Notes: generated from the letters alone by a model not told the origin. Positions 22,347 through 34,122 are shown, counted from the first letter of the stretch. The stretch: DNA of 64,000 nt from Suillus spraguei (GCA_016800925.1 JABCPU010000002.1:682001-746000); one strand, 5' to 3'. Numbers and translations are program-made.

Positions 22347-24333
22347 ATGGGTGTACCACTCGGTCCTTCAGTCACAACCCCGGACGATGACGCAATTTAC
22401 TATTACTTCACAATCGATGACCAACTGCTCTACACCTCATTCTATCAGGACTGGGGCCCACTAAACCTCGCAATGGTCTACAAAGCGTGCCTATTAATCC
22501 ACGGCCTTTTGAAGGTACGCACCCAATTCTCCTCGATCGTTTGCACACGATCATGATCGCCACAGGACGAAGATCTCAGTGCACACCGTCTCGTTCTATA
22601 TTCTTCAGATGATCCACGTCGTAAAGCTAATGCTGCCTTGTTAATGGCCCTGTACATGGTATGACTCGTTATCTCACAAAATCCTACCGTATTCACCTAC
22701 TCTCAGTTGATCGTCCATAATTACACTCCGTGGCGCTGTTTCCAACCCATAAGTGAACTAGAGTTCATGTCTTTCAGAGACGCAGGGCGTGGCCCTTCTA
22801 CCTTCAACCTTAGCATTCATGACTGTTTATGGGGTTTCTGGAAAGGAATCCAAAACCGCCTTATCGACCTAGATATTTTCGACCTCCAAGACTACGAGTT
22901 CTATGAGAAGGTCGAGAATGGTGACTGGAACTGGATAACACCAAACTTCATCGCATTTGCTTCGCCTAGAGATTATGCGTGGACAAAACAGAGGAATGAA
23001 ATCGAGACTGCTACTGCTGCAGTCCCTGCATCCCCGTGCGACCTGGTGTAGCTTCACCACCAAAATCACCTCGCAAACTCGCTCTACAACGTAAGCTTAA
23101 TTCAGCTTTCTGCAATTGCCTCGAATATTTCGAGAAGCATAAAGTCGACCTCGTCGTTCGTCTCAATGCAGAGCTCTACGATAAACAGCTATTTTTGGAT
23201 CGCGGAATCAAACATCTCGATCTCTGTTTCGAAGATGGGTCAAACCCGTCAGACGAAATCGTCCGCACTTTTATTGATGTGGCAGACGCCGTCATTGAGA
23301 GCGGTGGGGTCGTCGCTGTACACGTGGGTTATTTCGTGTATATTTTTACTCACTGTTGACATGCTTATATGATACTTAGTGCAAAGCGGGGCTCGGTCGC
23401 ACTGGGTGCCTCATTGGAGCATATCTTATCTGGAAGTATGGCTTCACAGCATCGGAGGCGATCGCGTTCATGCGCATCGTCAGGCCAGGTTGTGTCGTTG
23501 GTCCACAGCAACATTATATGCACCAAATGCAGCTCCAATGGGCCAAGTGGGCAGCTGCAGATGAGATACGACGCTTGCAGGCAGCTGCAGTCGCAGCCGC
23601 CGCACATGTCGTGACTCCTGCTACACCTCCCGCAGAACAAGACGAAGTCGTGCATGAAACCAGGTCATTGACGCCACCCGCAGTACCTCTACCACCCGTC
23701 ACCCCCGGTCGTGCTGTTGTAGCTATGAGGACCCGTGAGACACCTCCACCAGGACAACCGCGCAAGACACCTATGGCAAAACGAGTTGCTATTGAATCGG
23801 ACGAAGAAGATGTGGAAATGGATGATACTCTCCCTGCTCTTGGAGCAGCACCACCCGTCACCCGGCCTCGTGCTAGGACAACAACTCGAATCTCGGGCAC
23901 AAGAGGTACAGCGTCTGAACAACGCCCAACGCGGGTGTTACGATCATCCGTGACAAGCGTACATCAGAAGACTACTGCCGCCAGGAGCAGTCGAGCGGCA
24001 GCTCCACCTCCTAACAAGATACCCCGATTGGCTGGAGGTCCAGCGGCGCGAAGTACTGCCGTTGCTGCAAGAGGGCCTGGTGCCCCATCAGCGCGCCGTG
24101 TACCCCAACCCCCTTCACCTACCCCTTCGCGATTACCAACGCTTACCAAGAAACACAATCCTGTACCTTTGCTGGCGGAACTACCAGCCACACGGTCAGG
24201 CAAATCTGAATCTTGGATGAAGGCAGGAGCCTCTGCTATCGTCATGCCTCCCTCAAAGTCTACACAACGCCCTGGTCCACGTCCTGTTAGACGGAGAAGA
24301 AGTAGTTTTAGTGCTGCGGATGTCGTTGCATAG
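22347..24333 (+). CDS. CDC14: Cdc14-type dual-specificity protein phosphatase
   Basis: Removes phosphate from Ser-Pro sites of Cdk targets at mitotic exit, cytokinesis and DNA repair. The N-terminal domain reads YYYFTIDDQLLYTSFYQDWG, PLNLAMVYKACLLIH and FNLSIHDCLWGFWKGIQN. The catalytic domain holds NCLEYFEKHKVDLVVRLN, the active-site loop HCKAGLGRTGCLIG with the nucleophilic Cys, and MRIVRPGCVVGPQQHYM. A basic, Pro-rich disordered tail (about 250 residues) ends the protein. Introns are at 22515-22565, 22659-22706 and 23324-23379. A further frame change near 23000 is solved by a 44 bp intron starting at GTGGAC (about 22979), though that donor is weak. The start is uncertain: 22347 is the first in-frame ATG, while a frame from 22318 also runs into this domain. 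Confidence 0.92.
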
Positions 24334-24704
24334 ACACCATACCATTGAATCTGTCGCAAGCTGTATCCCTGCTTTGTTGCGTTCATGTTCAGTCAGGTCT
24401 CGCACTTTTATTATCGACAATAATCATCTTCACTTGTTTTCTGTATTTAATGTTGAATTTTCTTCCTGGCGTTGTATAGGCTCAGTATCTTTCGATATCT
24501 GCACTGTCCACATTACCCCCAAATCATCCATCCATCGAGCATCCATATCGTGTAGCCTTGATCTCATTCACCTTTCCGTGTCATCTGTCTTACCAGAAGG
24601 CATTATGGAATGATATGTGAAAGAGAGAGATCCCATTCACAACATCCCGCCTGTTAGCAGCGTGAAATGAGTGCAATTACAACTTCTTTGGTGCCTCTCT
24701 CGCG

Positions 24705-25925
24705 TCAAGAAGACGGTACTGCCGAGTACTTGTGAACACACTCCAGGAAGAACTTCATGTCTTCTGGATCAACCCCTGGAGTGATGCCATGACCCAAATT
24801 CGCAATCCATGCTTTGCATGCACCGCCCCTAGCATCATGAAACGCATTGCACATCCTCTTCACCTCACGTTCAATCGCTTCTCCGCCACCATAAAGCACT
24901 ACGGGATCGAGGTTGCCTTGTAGAGTGATGGTTCTACCGTCAATAATGCCATCGGTAAGCTTGGCAACGTCCCGAGGGTCGAGCGTCCAGTCAAGACCGA
25001 TGGTATCGTATCCTGCGCTTGCAGCGAGGGATGGGGACGCGCCTTTTGCAAACAAGGTGAGAGGGACGACAGGGAGTTGTCGTGCCTTGAGTCCCTTGCG
25101 AACCTCATCTGCAATACGTCTCAGATAAGGCAGGGCGAATGTAGAAAAGTCGTGGGGTGACAGATCTCCAGCATTTGAATCGAATACTTGCAGAAGCTGT
25201 TGGTAGTCATGGTTTAGTTTATGTGTCCTGATGCACGATAAGACAAATGCGAACGAACCTGTGCGCCGGCGTTCACCTGCCCGATGAGATACTGCACACA
25301 TATATCTGTGATGCGCTCGAGTAGCTGTTTTGAAGCCTCGGGGTATTTAAAGAGCCACGTCTTTGATTTCTGACGCGTCTGGCTTCCGCCGCCCTCGATC
25401 ATGTACATCATAAGTGTCCATGGCGCCCCGCTGAAGCCGATGAGGGGAACCTGCCCTGCAAGGGTCTTCCGCGTGAGGGTGAGTGCCTCAAACACATATC
25501 CGAGCTCTTTCTCTACATCTACCTCGCGGGGCAGCTTGTCGACGTCTGCAGGCGTGTTCAAGGGGTCGGTGAAGTGCGGGCCCGGATTCATAATCACTTC
25601 CATACCCATGGCTTGTGGCACGACAAGGATATCGGAGAAGATGATAGCTGCATCGAGAAGGCCGGCATACCGCCGGATGGGCTGCATGGTGATCTCAGTT
25701 GCGAGAGTAGGCGAGCGGCATATCTCGAAGAACTCGTGAGTTTCACGAGTTTTTCGGAACTCTGGTGCAGGTTATGGCGATTAGATGGAGAGGGTGTCTG
25801 GATAGCGTACCTGGAAGATATCTCCCTGCTTGGCGCATGACCCATACGGGTGCGCGTTCTGTCTGCTCGCCACGAGCTGCGCGGAGGAGTAGGTTGTTTT
25901 TTAGAGTCGGAAACTCTTGTGCCAT
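24705..25925 (-). CDS. HEM12: Uroporphyrinogen decarboxylase
   Basis: Fifth enzyme of haem synthesis: removes four carboxyl groups from uroporphyrinogen III to give coproporphyrinogen III (EC 4.1.1.37), in the cytosol. Three exons (25925-25811, 25761-25259, 25196-24705; introns 49 and 62 bp) give 369 residues, the normal size. Signature 1 is [17 protein letters not shown]. The catalytic Asp is in [16 protein letters not shown]. Signature 2 is [19 protein letters not shown]. The C-terminal half has [26 protein letters not shown] and [15 protein letters not shown]. The gene is divergent from the Shg1-like gene with a 192 bp spacer. Haem supply matters to the P450 genes nearby, but no link beyond proximity is visible. 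Confidence 0.96.
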
Positions 25926-26117
25926 TTTGATGATTAGGTGATGACTTGGGTCAGATACCAATGTGGTTTATGATACAAATGAGGGAGAACTCATTTTGGC
26001 CCAGTACGTACTAGTAGTAATATCAGCCAGTCCAGACTCCAAATCGGGGTCTTAAGTCTTTATTTCCTTCTCATCTTGACAGATATCTCTCAGCGCTAAG
26101 CATGCGCTCTTTTTATC
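25926..26117. promoter_or_regulatory. Divergent promoter between HEM12 and the Shg1-like gene
   Basis: 192 bp separate the two start codons. No strong TATA box is seen; a TTTATTTCC followed by CTTCTCATCTTGACAG leader precedes the Shg1-like ATG. Confidence 0.4.
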
Positions 26118-26811
26118 ATGACCATCACCAATCCAACCCAATTGATAGACGAGTAAGTCACTTCATATGCATATGCTACCGGGGTGATACTCAAGAGCTA
26201 CGCGACAGGTTCAAAAAGTCGGGCGAATTTGACCGTCTGAGACGTGATCTCCTCTCACATTTTCAGCGCAGTGTGAGTTATCATCTACATAATATACGTG
26301 GCACGACCGCTCAGCCAGCCTACCGTAAGGACCGCACTGAGGCCTTCAAATCTCGTGTTGATGATATAGCCCGACAACGGCTGTCTTCTGACCCAAAACT
26401 GATATCTATGCCCAATGATGCTGTCCAACGTGAACTGTTAGGGGAAATTGACCGGTTTGTCCGCTCATTGATGCTTGGTCAGTGCTGATGGTGGAGCCTA
26501 CTTTTCTCAGTTATCCCATTGTTGAACGAGCGGTGGCTGACGCTCCTTTATTATCTGATCCGTCATTCATCGCTGGCATACGTGCTTCACTGGAACGTAC
26601 CATGTCGGCAGGCAGGGGCGAAAAGAACAATGCCACTCCAAGTGAGCATTTATATACATGCTGTTATGGTTTCCTTCAGTTCTTGACTGGGATGCTAGGC
26701 CAATCGACGCCGAACCTGCAACCGTGTGATTCGGGTAATCCCGATTTTAATCCAGCTATTCCCCGACCCAATGGCGTTCTGACACCTTCTTCAGTGCCAC
26801 AAAAAGAGTGA
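26118..26811 (+). CDS. Shg1/BOD1-domain protein, probable COMPASS (Set1) complex subunit
   Basis: ATG 26118 opens MTITNPTQLIDE, which splices by a 56 bp intron (26153-26208) directly to FKKSGEFDRLRRDLLSHFQ. This is the conserved start of the COMPASS Shg1 / BOD1 domain. An in-frame 42 bp segment (26272-26313) looks like a second intron. Then AFKSRVDDIARQRLSSDP continues the domain. A 56 bp intron (26455-26510, donor GTTTGT) leads to YPIVERAVADAPLLSDPSF and a low-complexity end. Shg1 is a small subunit of the Set1 histone H3K4 methyltransferase complex. The 3' end is less sure: a 38 bp GTGAGC...CAG stretch at about 26641 could be spliced, ending the protein at TGA 26729 with DWDARPIDAEPATV. Confidence 0.78.
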
Positions 26812-27876
26812 ATTTGACTATCGCAACCCTGGCGTCTCTATACATAGTCTGAATGGACATTCTATCTACAAGGTTCGACTACCACGCCCTCTGAGCGAGG
26901 TAATGTATTCATATGACCAACTACAAACTATTTTTATCCCCCCTTGACTTATTTATCAATTATACAAGGAATTGCTTGCGGTTGGGAGGCTAACAATCCA
27001 AGCAAATATAATATACCGGCAATTAAACTTCAAGTGGTGTAACGCTGATAGGCGTGTATCTTTCTCATGGTTGTTGACATATTGTAGTCCCGGCCGGATT
27101 CAAAAGACCCTACAAGACAAATAGAGGATTGAGCTCAGTGAGTCAGTGTGTTGACGCCGCAGCTGCTGACCCTGCAGCTAGTTCACTTGCGCGGAAAAAC
27201 CGAGCAGCTTATGGAAGTGTCCGATCATTGGACGGAGCCGGCAGTAATCCGCAATATCCTTTGTTCAGAGATCGGTATGTTGACAACACATCAAGACGTA
27301 AGTTGCGTTGGACGTTACTTGCACGATAAGCTGTGCGCTTGAAGCTCCTATAAGAAACAAAATTTGAAAACAAAGGAGATGAAGTGGTCGTAACATTCAG
27401 ATAGACACACAGTCGGTGTGATTTCCAGCTGAGTTCTTCAGCCACTACTTAATGGTACTATTTATCAATTTCAAAGTTTGCGTATGCAGCGAATAACATC
27501 CAGCATCCCGGAAGTCGGGATACACCATGAGCTTGGAGGAGGATTTATTGAGTATTGAATTGGTACTATGAATCTGTATGGCACGTGCCTATGATTATAT
27601 GCTGCTTTACCGTTACTCTGATTATGGACTTTCGGTGTGAGATGGTGCACACTGAGAATTCGTGTGCGAGCCTTCTGACCAGTCGAGGGTAGTCGCATTA
27701 CACATAAAGACGTCGGATATTGGCTGAAGAGCTCAGGCTTGCACTTGAGTTATCAGGCGAGTGGATTGCATTGATTCGAAAAGATGAAGCAACGGTCTAT
27801 AATGTACAATCACCACAATCCTCCATTTCTGAGAGAAACATTACAGAGCGAAATGGTGAAAATCTATCTTCGTTTA
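26812..27876. other. Intergenic, no gene recognised
   Basis: About 1.1 kb between the Shg1-like gene and the first P450. The open frames at 27129-27342 have no recognisable motif. The end near 27876 is the 3' region of the P450. No repeat or RNA gene seen. Confidence 0.5.
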
Positions 27877-29946
27877 CTAGTAGCTAGTATCCTGTTGAAT
27901 GAGTGCAATAGCTTTCTCCGAGCGAGCCCGAATAGAGCACTTGAAGGGCTTGGGGTGGCTGCAAGTGTCTATTCACACGAATAACTTGAATGCGATAAGA
28001 TGGGCGACGTACCTGATCGTGAGTGATGAGGTGTAAATCTCCGGGGTGATCTCAACACTGTTCTCGACGACCTTGGAGATATCAAACACAGCCAATGACA
28101 TTGCGGCGGATATCCAGATGGAGGCTTCAGTGAGGAGGATGCCTGTACATCAAAGATAAGCAACATCAGAATACCAAGCTAATCATCAGTGCTTCTGCGA
28201 GTTAGTGTACCTGGACAGATGCTGCGGAAGAGAAAGTTAGTATTCCTCTCAAGACAACCTCCATACTTACCGTCTTCCAAAACCAAAGCAAATTGTCCGA
28301 GGCTCCACCTCAGACCTCTTTCCGTCATTCTCCAAAAAGCGTTCGGGGTTGAATTGGGAGGGATTAGCGTAGGTCTCCGGGTTGTGGAGCATGAACCTGG
28401 CGTTATATACTGTAAAAATATCGAACACGGAACGAGGGGGTACCAACCTTTGGTTGGGTATTATAATGGAACCTTTTGGAATGTAGTATCCATCATGGAC
28501 GTCGTCCTCAGTTACACGATGGGGAAAACCTGTCGTTGAGTGCCGTTTGGCAAGTGACGAATGTGATAAATGAGGCGTACCGATAGGGACAACAACATTC
28601 CAGCGCAGTACTTCTTTGGCAAGCGCCTCGATATAGGGGAGGGAGGCGCGGTCGGCCAAGGAGGGGAGACGATCAGGACCAACAACAGCATCTATCTCAG
28701 CCTGTGCTTTCTTTTGTACATCAGGAAAAAGTGTCATAGCTAGAAAGAACGAATATATTGCGGATACAGTCTGAAAATGAGGTGTTAGTCTCATTGACAC
28801 ACAATGATTGAAACATATAGGGAGGGACCAACTGTGTCAGAACCACCGCCGTATAGAGATACAGCGGACCATCTTGCAACATCATTTTCTTCCGAAGTGA
28901 GAGTACTGCCTTCCAACAAAGCTGAAGTGAAAGATTTCGGGGCAATGCCTGCAGCCTGAAACATTGAACTTCAATGCATAGTATTTGAACTACGAATTTT
29001 GGTCACCATTTGATCCTTGACAAAATTGTAGGGTGCAGTGACCATTTCTTCGACGTTCTCGTGCCACTCACGCGCTAGGCGTTTGAAGCCAGCACCAGGG
29101 AACCACTCGGGAACCTTGGCCACTAAAAATTGTGAGGCTATTGAAAGTAAGCGCCTGAATGTTATGTGTGGCTTACAGGATGGCACGATGTCAACCATGA
29201 AGGCACCGTGAGCAGTGGCCCGCGAAAATTCCTCCATAGCACGATCCGCAAGGTCGACAAAGGGATCGTTGTTCTCCTTCACTTCATATCCGTATGAGAT
29301 TCGCAAAATGATAGCGCCAGCAGTGCTATAAAAATTCAAAATCGGGTCAATGCAGGGACGATTCATACATACAGTCGAACATGTTCTTCTAATTGGTCAG
29401 GTTTCGTAAGCACACGCTTAAGGAATCGGTGAGTCTCAATCTCCTCGACGGGGTGGTAGATGTCAAATACGGCGCGACTACCAATGGCGCGGTATAAGAT
29501 CTTGCGGTACCGGCGAAACCTGTCACCGTAAGGGGTAAAAGCCAAAATATGCTTCCAGCCAACAAGTTCGCCAGCCATTTGCAGAACAGGACGGTCGGAG
29601 TAGATCGAGCTCTTCTTATCCAGCATGTCCATCGCAGTCTTGAATGAATTCAATACTATGGTGTGCTGACCTAGAACCTCGACATGCGAGATATCGCCTG
29701 CGCGCAGAATGTGAAAAATGTCGATTGGAAAAATACCTGTGACTCACCATACTTCTTGCCCCACTCCGTGAAAGTGAGCCAGGGCCTGGTGCGTGGCATA
29801 TCTAAGATATTCCCAACGATAGGCAACCCTGGGGGGCCAGGGGGATATGGCGCAGGGTTCTTTTTGAACACATGTTTCACCAGGTAGACTCCTACACCAG
29901 TAAGGCATAGTAGGTCCAACCAAGTGACATTGGTGAGTGTCGACAT
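27877..29946 (-). CDS. Cytochrome P450 monooxygenase, copy 1
   Basis: Haem-thiolate monooxygenase, ER-anchored. ATG 29946 and TAG 27877; about nine exons. An N-terminal anchor (LDLLCLTGVGVYLVKHVF) is followed by the Pro-rich hinge YPPGPPGLPIVGNI. The I-helix segment is YGGGSDT, the ExxR motif is KEVLRW, then ETYANPSQFNPERF, and the haem loop FGFGRRICPG is split by an intron after the second Arg. The tail ends HPKPFKCSIRARS. All segments I checked splice in frame, so it looks functional. The sequence resembles the large multicopy basidiomycete P450s related to O-methylsterigmatocystin oxidoreductase. The substrate is unknown. Three closer relatives of each other lie at 45.7, 54.3 and 62.9 kb. 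Confidence 0.9.
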
Positions 29947-30343
29947 CGTCTACTAGCGGAGGGTGAACAACTGAGGGACGAGGTTGTGTAATTAGCAATC
30001 AGGTAGTAACGGGAGTCTCCTGTTATATGGTCGCCCACCTACATGATATGATATTGGGATAGGCCTTGGAGTTCCATCCTGGGTTAATTACATATGAACT
30101 GCTGGAAGATCAGAGATAGCCGGTCCTGGTGAAAAAGGCGACTGAGCGTGGGCAATCATGAGTAGTCATATCAGATCCCACTGGATTTCCTGGACCGTTG
30201 ATCGGCGTGGTGACCATCGATGGTATGAACAGCATTCCCAGGGATAACCTGCGGTTTTGCGACGCCTGGAATTGAAAACTTGTTCATACTGAATCAGGTA
30301 GTGATGTGGTTCAGAACTTCGGTTCGAACCTCCGAACCGGACC

Positions 30344-30359
30344 GTCGGACCGGTCCGAC
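30344..30359. repeat. Perfect 16 bp palindrome near the left end of the Harbinger element
   Basis: GTCGGACCGGTCCGAC is its own reverse complement. It lies in a cluster of shorter dyads (CGGTTCGAACC, TCCGAACCGGA) just outside the left inverted terminal region, a plausible transposase or SANT-protein binding site. Confidence 0.6.
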
Positions 30360-30384
30360 ATTCTTTACGTTCGGCGTTCGGCTG

Positions 30385-30500
30385 ATGCCTGTCTGGACAC
30401 GAATTTCAAATTCAACTTTGACGTCATGTGACTCTGCTCCCACGACCTTCGGAAGAGTCAGCACATATCCATTATTGATACCTTTCATACCAACCGTTGT
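30385..30500 (+). repeat. Left inverted terminal region of the Harbinger element
   Basis: Matches the reverse complement of 41700-41815 over about 110 bp, including CTGTCTGGACAC, TCATGTGACTCTGCTCCCA and GACCTTCGGAAGAGT, with scattered mismatches and a short insertion in the right copy. It ends about 10 bp before the ATG of the Myb/SANT-like ORF. Confidence 0.75.
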
Positions 30501-30507
30501 AAACCAC

Positions 30508-31162
30508 ATGTCAGATTCTGACCAGTCTGCCTCTCGTCGCTCTCGCTCTCATCACTCTGGAGACTCCAGTGTAGCTACAGAGTCTCAATCTGACATTAGA
30601 TCTGGCCGTAAAGAGGCCACTCATTGGAAGCTGGAAGAAGAGACTACCCTCCTTAGATACCTCTATGATAACAGGTCTGGCACAGATGGCACCACTCTCC
30701 CCAAGAGAATCTATACAGGAGCTTCTGCACACCTTGCAGAGGTGTTCAAAAAGCAGAAGGGTGGGGCCAAAACTTATTCAGCCTGCAAGACAAAGTTTTC
30801 ATCTCTCAAGAAGGCTTACCTCACCACTCAAGCACTGAAAGTCAGTGGATCATCATCAGGATTCACATGGACACAAGAGGGGGGGGCAACCATAGATAAG
30901 GATACTGCTAGCACTTGGGCAGGATATGTCAAAGTGAGTACTGTGCTCCCTATTACTGCTCTGGATCCCAATCTGTTTTTTTAAGTCAAATCCAAATGCC
31001 AAACAATTCAAGAACAAAGGATTCAAACATTTCGAGATCTTTAACTTGTTGATGGCTAACATGCAAGCCAAAGGAATTCACATCCGTTGGAGAAAGAATC
31101 GTGCCAGCTCTGTTGCGTCTGCTACCAGCATGCCCCCACCTTCCATGATTATGTCTTACTAG
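30508..31162 (+). CDS. Myb/SANT-like DNA-binding protein of the Harbinger element
   Basis: Two exons (30508-30933 and 30986-31162; intron 52 bp) give a protein with a Ser/Arg-rich start and then a Myb/SANT-like domain: HWKLEEETTLLRYLYDNRS, FKKQKGGAKTYSACKTKFSS, LKKAYLTTQAL, SGFTWTQEGGATIDKDT, WAGYVK and then SNPNAKQFKNKGFKHFEIF. Such proteins pair with PIF/Harbinger transposases, bind the element ends and carry the transposase to the nucleus. The frame ends at TAG 31162 in SMIMSY. Parts of the normal C-terminal region reappear at 32604-32849 and 33359-33631, so this ORF is probably truncated by later insertion. Confidence 0.7.
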
Positions 31163-32594
31163 GATGCAAAAGGCAAGTAAATCACCAGATTTCACAATCC
31201 TTCCACAGTCAACGGTTCAGACAAATACCAACAATTGATAACATGGTGTTCGTTGGGGGTTGCAGAAACAAAGTTGCAGTTTTTCTAGGCAATTTACCAA
31301 TGACTAAAAGGGTAGAGATCTGTGTGGGAAAATCTCAGGGTTAGTATCTGCTAATTATTGTGATCAGATTTCAGGAACTTAGGAAGATAGTTACTGCTAA
31401 CTGGCTTGACGTAATACTTGAATAACTTGGAGAAGGACAATGGCAGAAATATGAAGTGTAGCTGAACTGATAACTGTCTTGATGCAGTGCTATGATGCTA
31501 TGAATAACAAAGTGACAATATGAAATGTGTCAGAACAATATCTTGACTACTTCTTATTCTCATGACTAGGAGAGCAAACTAGAAGTTAAATACAATCAAA
31601 TCAATCAATATGTGGCCTCGAAATCAACTTCTTTGCTGCTCAGGCACTCACGATGAGTATGATGCAGAATCAGAACAGAGTACACCCTCTTGATGTAGTC
31701 TTAAAGCTAACCAGGTTCTTGATATTATTGAATAAAGTATAAGTCCTATTTGTCATCACTCAATCAATGAAAATACAACAATTCTCCCCACAGAAATGAT
31801 TTCCTGTGTCAATAAAGAGAATGAAGCAGAACTACACTAGATGACTAACAACTGCGTGCTAGCTAGTGCAATTAAAGAATGTAAAGATAATATCTCAGAT
31901 GGTCAAAACATCATGGGAAACAGTGACAAAGAAAGTGAGGGAATAAACTAATATTCACTCAGATGTTCACACCAATACTCAGTAATAATGGTAATATGTT
32001 TCTTATTGCTCAGAGGGGAAAAGTGGTCCCTTTATATACTACTATAGACGTGGCTGCACTACTAACTAAATAAGGTAATATGACTCATCATGACTCAATA
32101 TGAGTCACATGACTCATTATGACTCACTTTGCTTAGTCATCCTAAAGTCCACTGATTGGCTACCAAAACTTCGGAACTAGTCCAAACATATAACAACATA
32201 AACAACACATCACATTCAAAGACTTCACAAACAGCACAGCACATTCAAAAACATTCAACAACACAAATACTGGTGAATAGTCCATTATATAATCTATATA
32301 TTGACTATTATTCATTTAAATATTTGATTTACAAAATGCTAACTCAGTCAACTTTCATAGAAAGGTAGGAAAATGTATGAAAAAAACTCTGAAAGGTGTG
32401 GGAAATTGCTTAGTAATACATAATTAAGGGTTTTGACACAGTTTCATGGCAAGGATAAGTCATAAAACTATGCCATTAATTCATTTGCCCTTTAATCTGT
32501 AGTACAAAAACTATCGTAAGGTATTAGAAATTTAGAACTATACTCCCAAGTATCTTAAGCCTATAAAGTATACACTATATCTCCGTGACCATGC
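31163..32594. other. AT-rich non-coding stretch inside the Harbinger element
   Basis: No frame longer than about 70 codons. The reverse strand has a promoter-like arrangement: five TGA(C/G)TCA sites at 32081-32126, then TATATAAAG (reverse of 32030-32038). It may be a solo LTR or another small insertion; clear ends and target duplication were not found. Confidence 0.5.
32081..32126. promoter_or_regulatory. Array of five TGA(C/G)TCA (AP-1/Gcn4-type) sites at ~10 bp spacing
   Basis: Perfect seven-base sites start at 32081, 32091, 32101, 32110 and 32120. The spacing is close to one helical turn. In the minus direction a TATATAAAG lies about 45 bp downstream of the array, so it could be the activator array of a leftward promoter. 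Confidence 0.55.
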
Positions 32595-32603
32595 TTGAAA
32601 CAG

Positions 32604-33631
32604 GTTTCGTGCATGTCAATGCCTTCCACTAGCACTCACCCTCCTGCAGAACTCCATCTCCGTGAGCTGTCTATCGCCACTGATGAGATTTCTGCAGACA
32701 TGGCCACCACCCATCCTCCCGCTCGCATTCCTTCCACAAGCCCACCCTCAGCATTGATGAGCACCAGCCAGGACAAGCGCAAGGCCAGCGCACTGGGTTC
32801 TGATATCAACCCTCCATTGGGAAAGCACTCTCGGCTGCCATTGTTATGAACTGGGATGGCATCTCCAGCGACAGTGAAAAGACACAGACGGTCTGCTGGG
32901 AAGTTCTACAATGTCCAGAAAAAGGACAAGGTGAAAGTACAAGGAACACGTTCCGAGTACGATCAAGGGTTCGGCCTCAAAGACAAGTCTAAGAGGTTCT
33001 ACAAGAATAGAGACTAAGGCTAAGGAGTGCTTAGACTTAGAGATGATTCAAGACGACTTAGGTTGGAGACCTAAGTGAAGGATATTCCAGGTAAAACCCA
33101 GTAAGATTAAAGTAAAGTATACAAGCATAATACATCATGCTTAAATAGGCCAATATGTGCGCACGGACCAAGAGAGACGTGAGAATGTAAGTACGTATCC
33201 AAAGAAGGAAGGCAACTATAGTACAGATGCGTTGAGCATATGAGTCAGAGTCATGTTACGTAATATACAGAGTAAAGGAGGCAGAAAATGAATAGGGGCA
33301 TGTACGATTGTAACAGCCATTTGCAACCGCCAAAGCCCAGCAGGAGGGTAGCACAGCGATGACATTACTCGCCTCCTCAGTGGAGGTCATGAGCAAGCAT
33401 CTTGTTGAACCCCCACCTCCTCCACCCCCTGTTACACCTGACTTTGCGCTTGCCATTGGTATCGTCAGTGATGCTACATACTTGACTGAAGATGATAAGG
33501 TGGAGATAACACAGATTCTCATGAGCCAGAAAGATCAAGCCACAGCATTTTTACATTTGAAGGGTGACAATCTGAGGTCCAATCGGGCAAGGAGGAGGTT
33601 GGCTGAAACTTGTGCAATGCGCATTGATTAA
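32604..33631 (+). pseudogene. Remnants of the C-terminal part of the Myb/SANT-like ORF
   Basis: Two open pieces fit the C-terminal half of Harbinger-associated Myb/SANT proteins. 32604-32849 reads MPSTSTHPPAELHLREL with a Pro/Thr/Ser-rich body and QDKRKASALGSD. 33359-33631 reads MTLLASSVEVMSKHLVEP, a run of eight prolines, then TEDDKVEITQILMSQKDQAT and LRSNRARRRLAETCA, the usual helical end. About 500 bp of other sequence separates them, so the original coding region is broken. They converge on the transposase C-terminus at 33876. Confidence 0.5.
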
Positions 33632-33875
33632 ATTGCTTTGTATATACTTCTTTCACATACTTGTCAAACACTATGATACATGCAAACAATTGAATCAATT
33701 GTTGAAATATTTGAAATACAGAGCGCAAAAACTAGTAGTATACTTCAATCAACTGGGTCACCTTGTGCTGCATGTACTGTAAGATAATCTTCCCACATCT
33801 CCCTAGCAATCCGATCACGATGATTATCAGCTCTCCACCTCTCTGAAGCATCTGCTGGGCCATCACCAAGTTCAT

Positions 33876-34122
33876 TCAGCTCACCCCCTCAACTTCCTCG
33901 GTCTCATATTCCAACAGATCATCGGCTTCTTCATCAAAAGTGTCAGGGTCATATCTGTGAATGAAGTTGTGCAAAGCACAGAGCATATCGGGGATATGTG
34001 CTTGGACATCCATATGGTACTCCGGTGGCACCTGAAGAATGCGCCATTTGCGCTTCATCACTCCAAAGATGTGTTCAATAATATTACAAAGAGATGCATG
34101 TCGAAGGTTGAATAACTCCTCT
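33876..34122 (-). pseudogene. Harbinger DDE transposase, C-terminal part (displaced by the Gypsy insertion)
   Basis: Reads ELFNLRHASLCNIIEHIFGV then MKRKWRILQVPPEY and ends in acidic residues EYETEEVEGVS at 33876. The Glu of NIIEHIFG is the third acidic catalytic residue of PIF/Harbinger transposases. The piece is the direct continuation of the part at 40679-41495: target duplication GGGGT (34123-34127 and 40674-40678) marks where the Gypsy element cut the exon. Confidence 0.85.

Noticed and set aside
22970..23050. Frame break in the Cdc14 linker
   Set aside because: A 44 bp GT-AG intron starting at about 22979 restores the frame, although its donor is weak; not counted as damage.
26118..26520. 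Frame breaks in the Shg1-like gene
   Set aside because: Both vanish with normal introns 26153-26208 and 26455-26510, which also restore the family motif exactly.
27877..29946. Secondary-metabolite gene cluster around the P450s
   Set aside because: No polyketide synthase, peptide synthetase, terpene cyclase or tailoring genes other than the P450s are in the window.
30318..30345. tRNA-like B box (GGTTCGAACCT)
   Set aside because: No matching A box or cloverleaf arms upstream; the sequence belongs to the dyad cluster at the Harbinger end.
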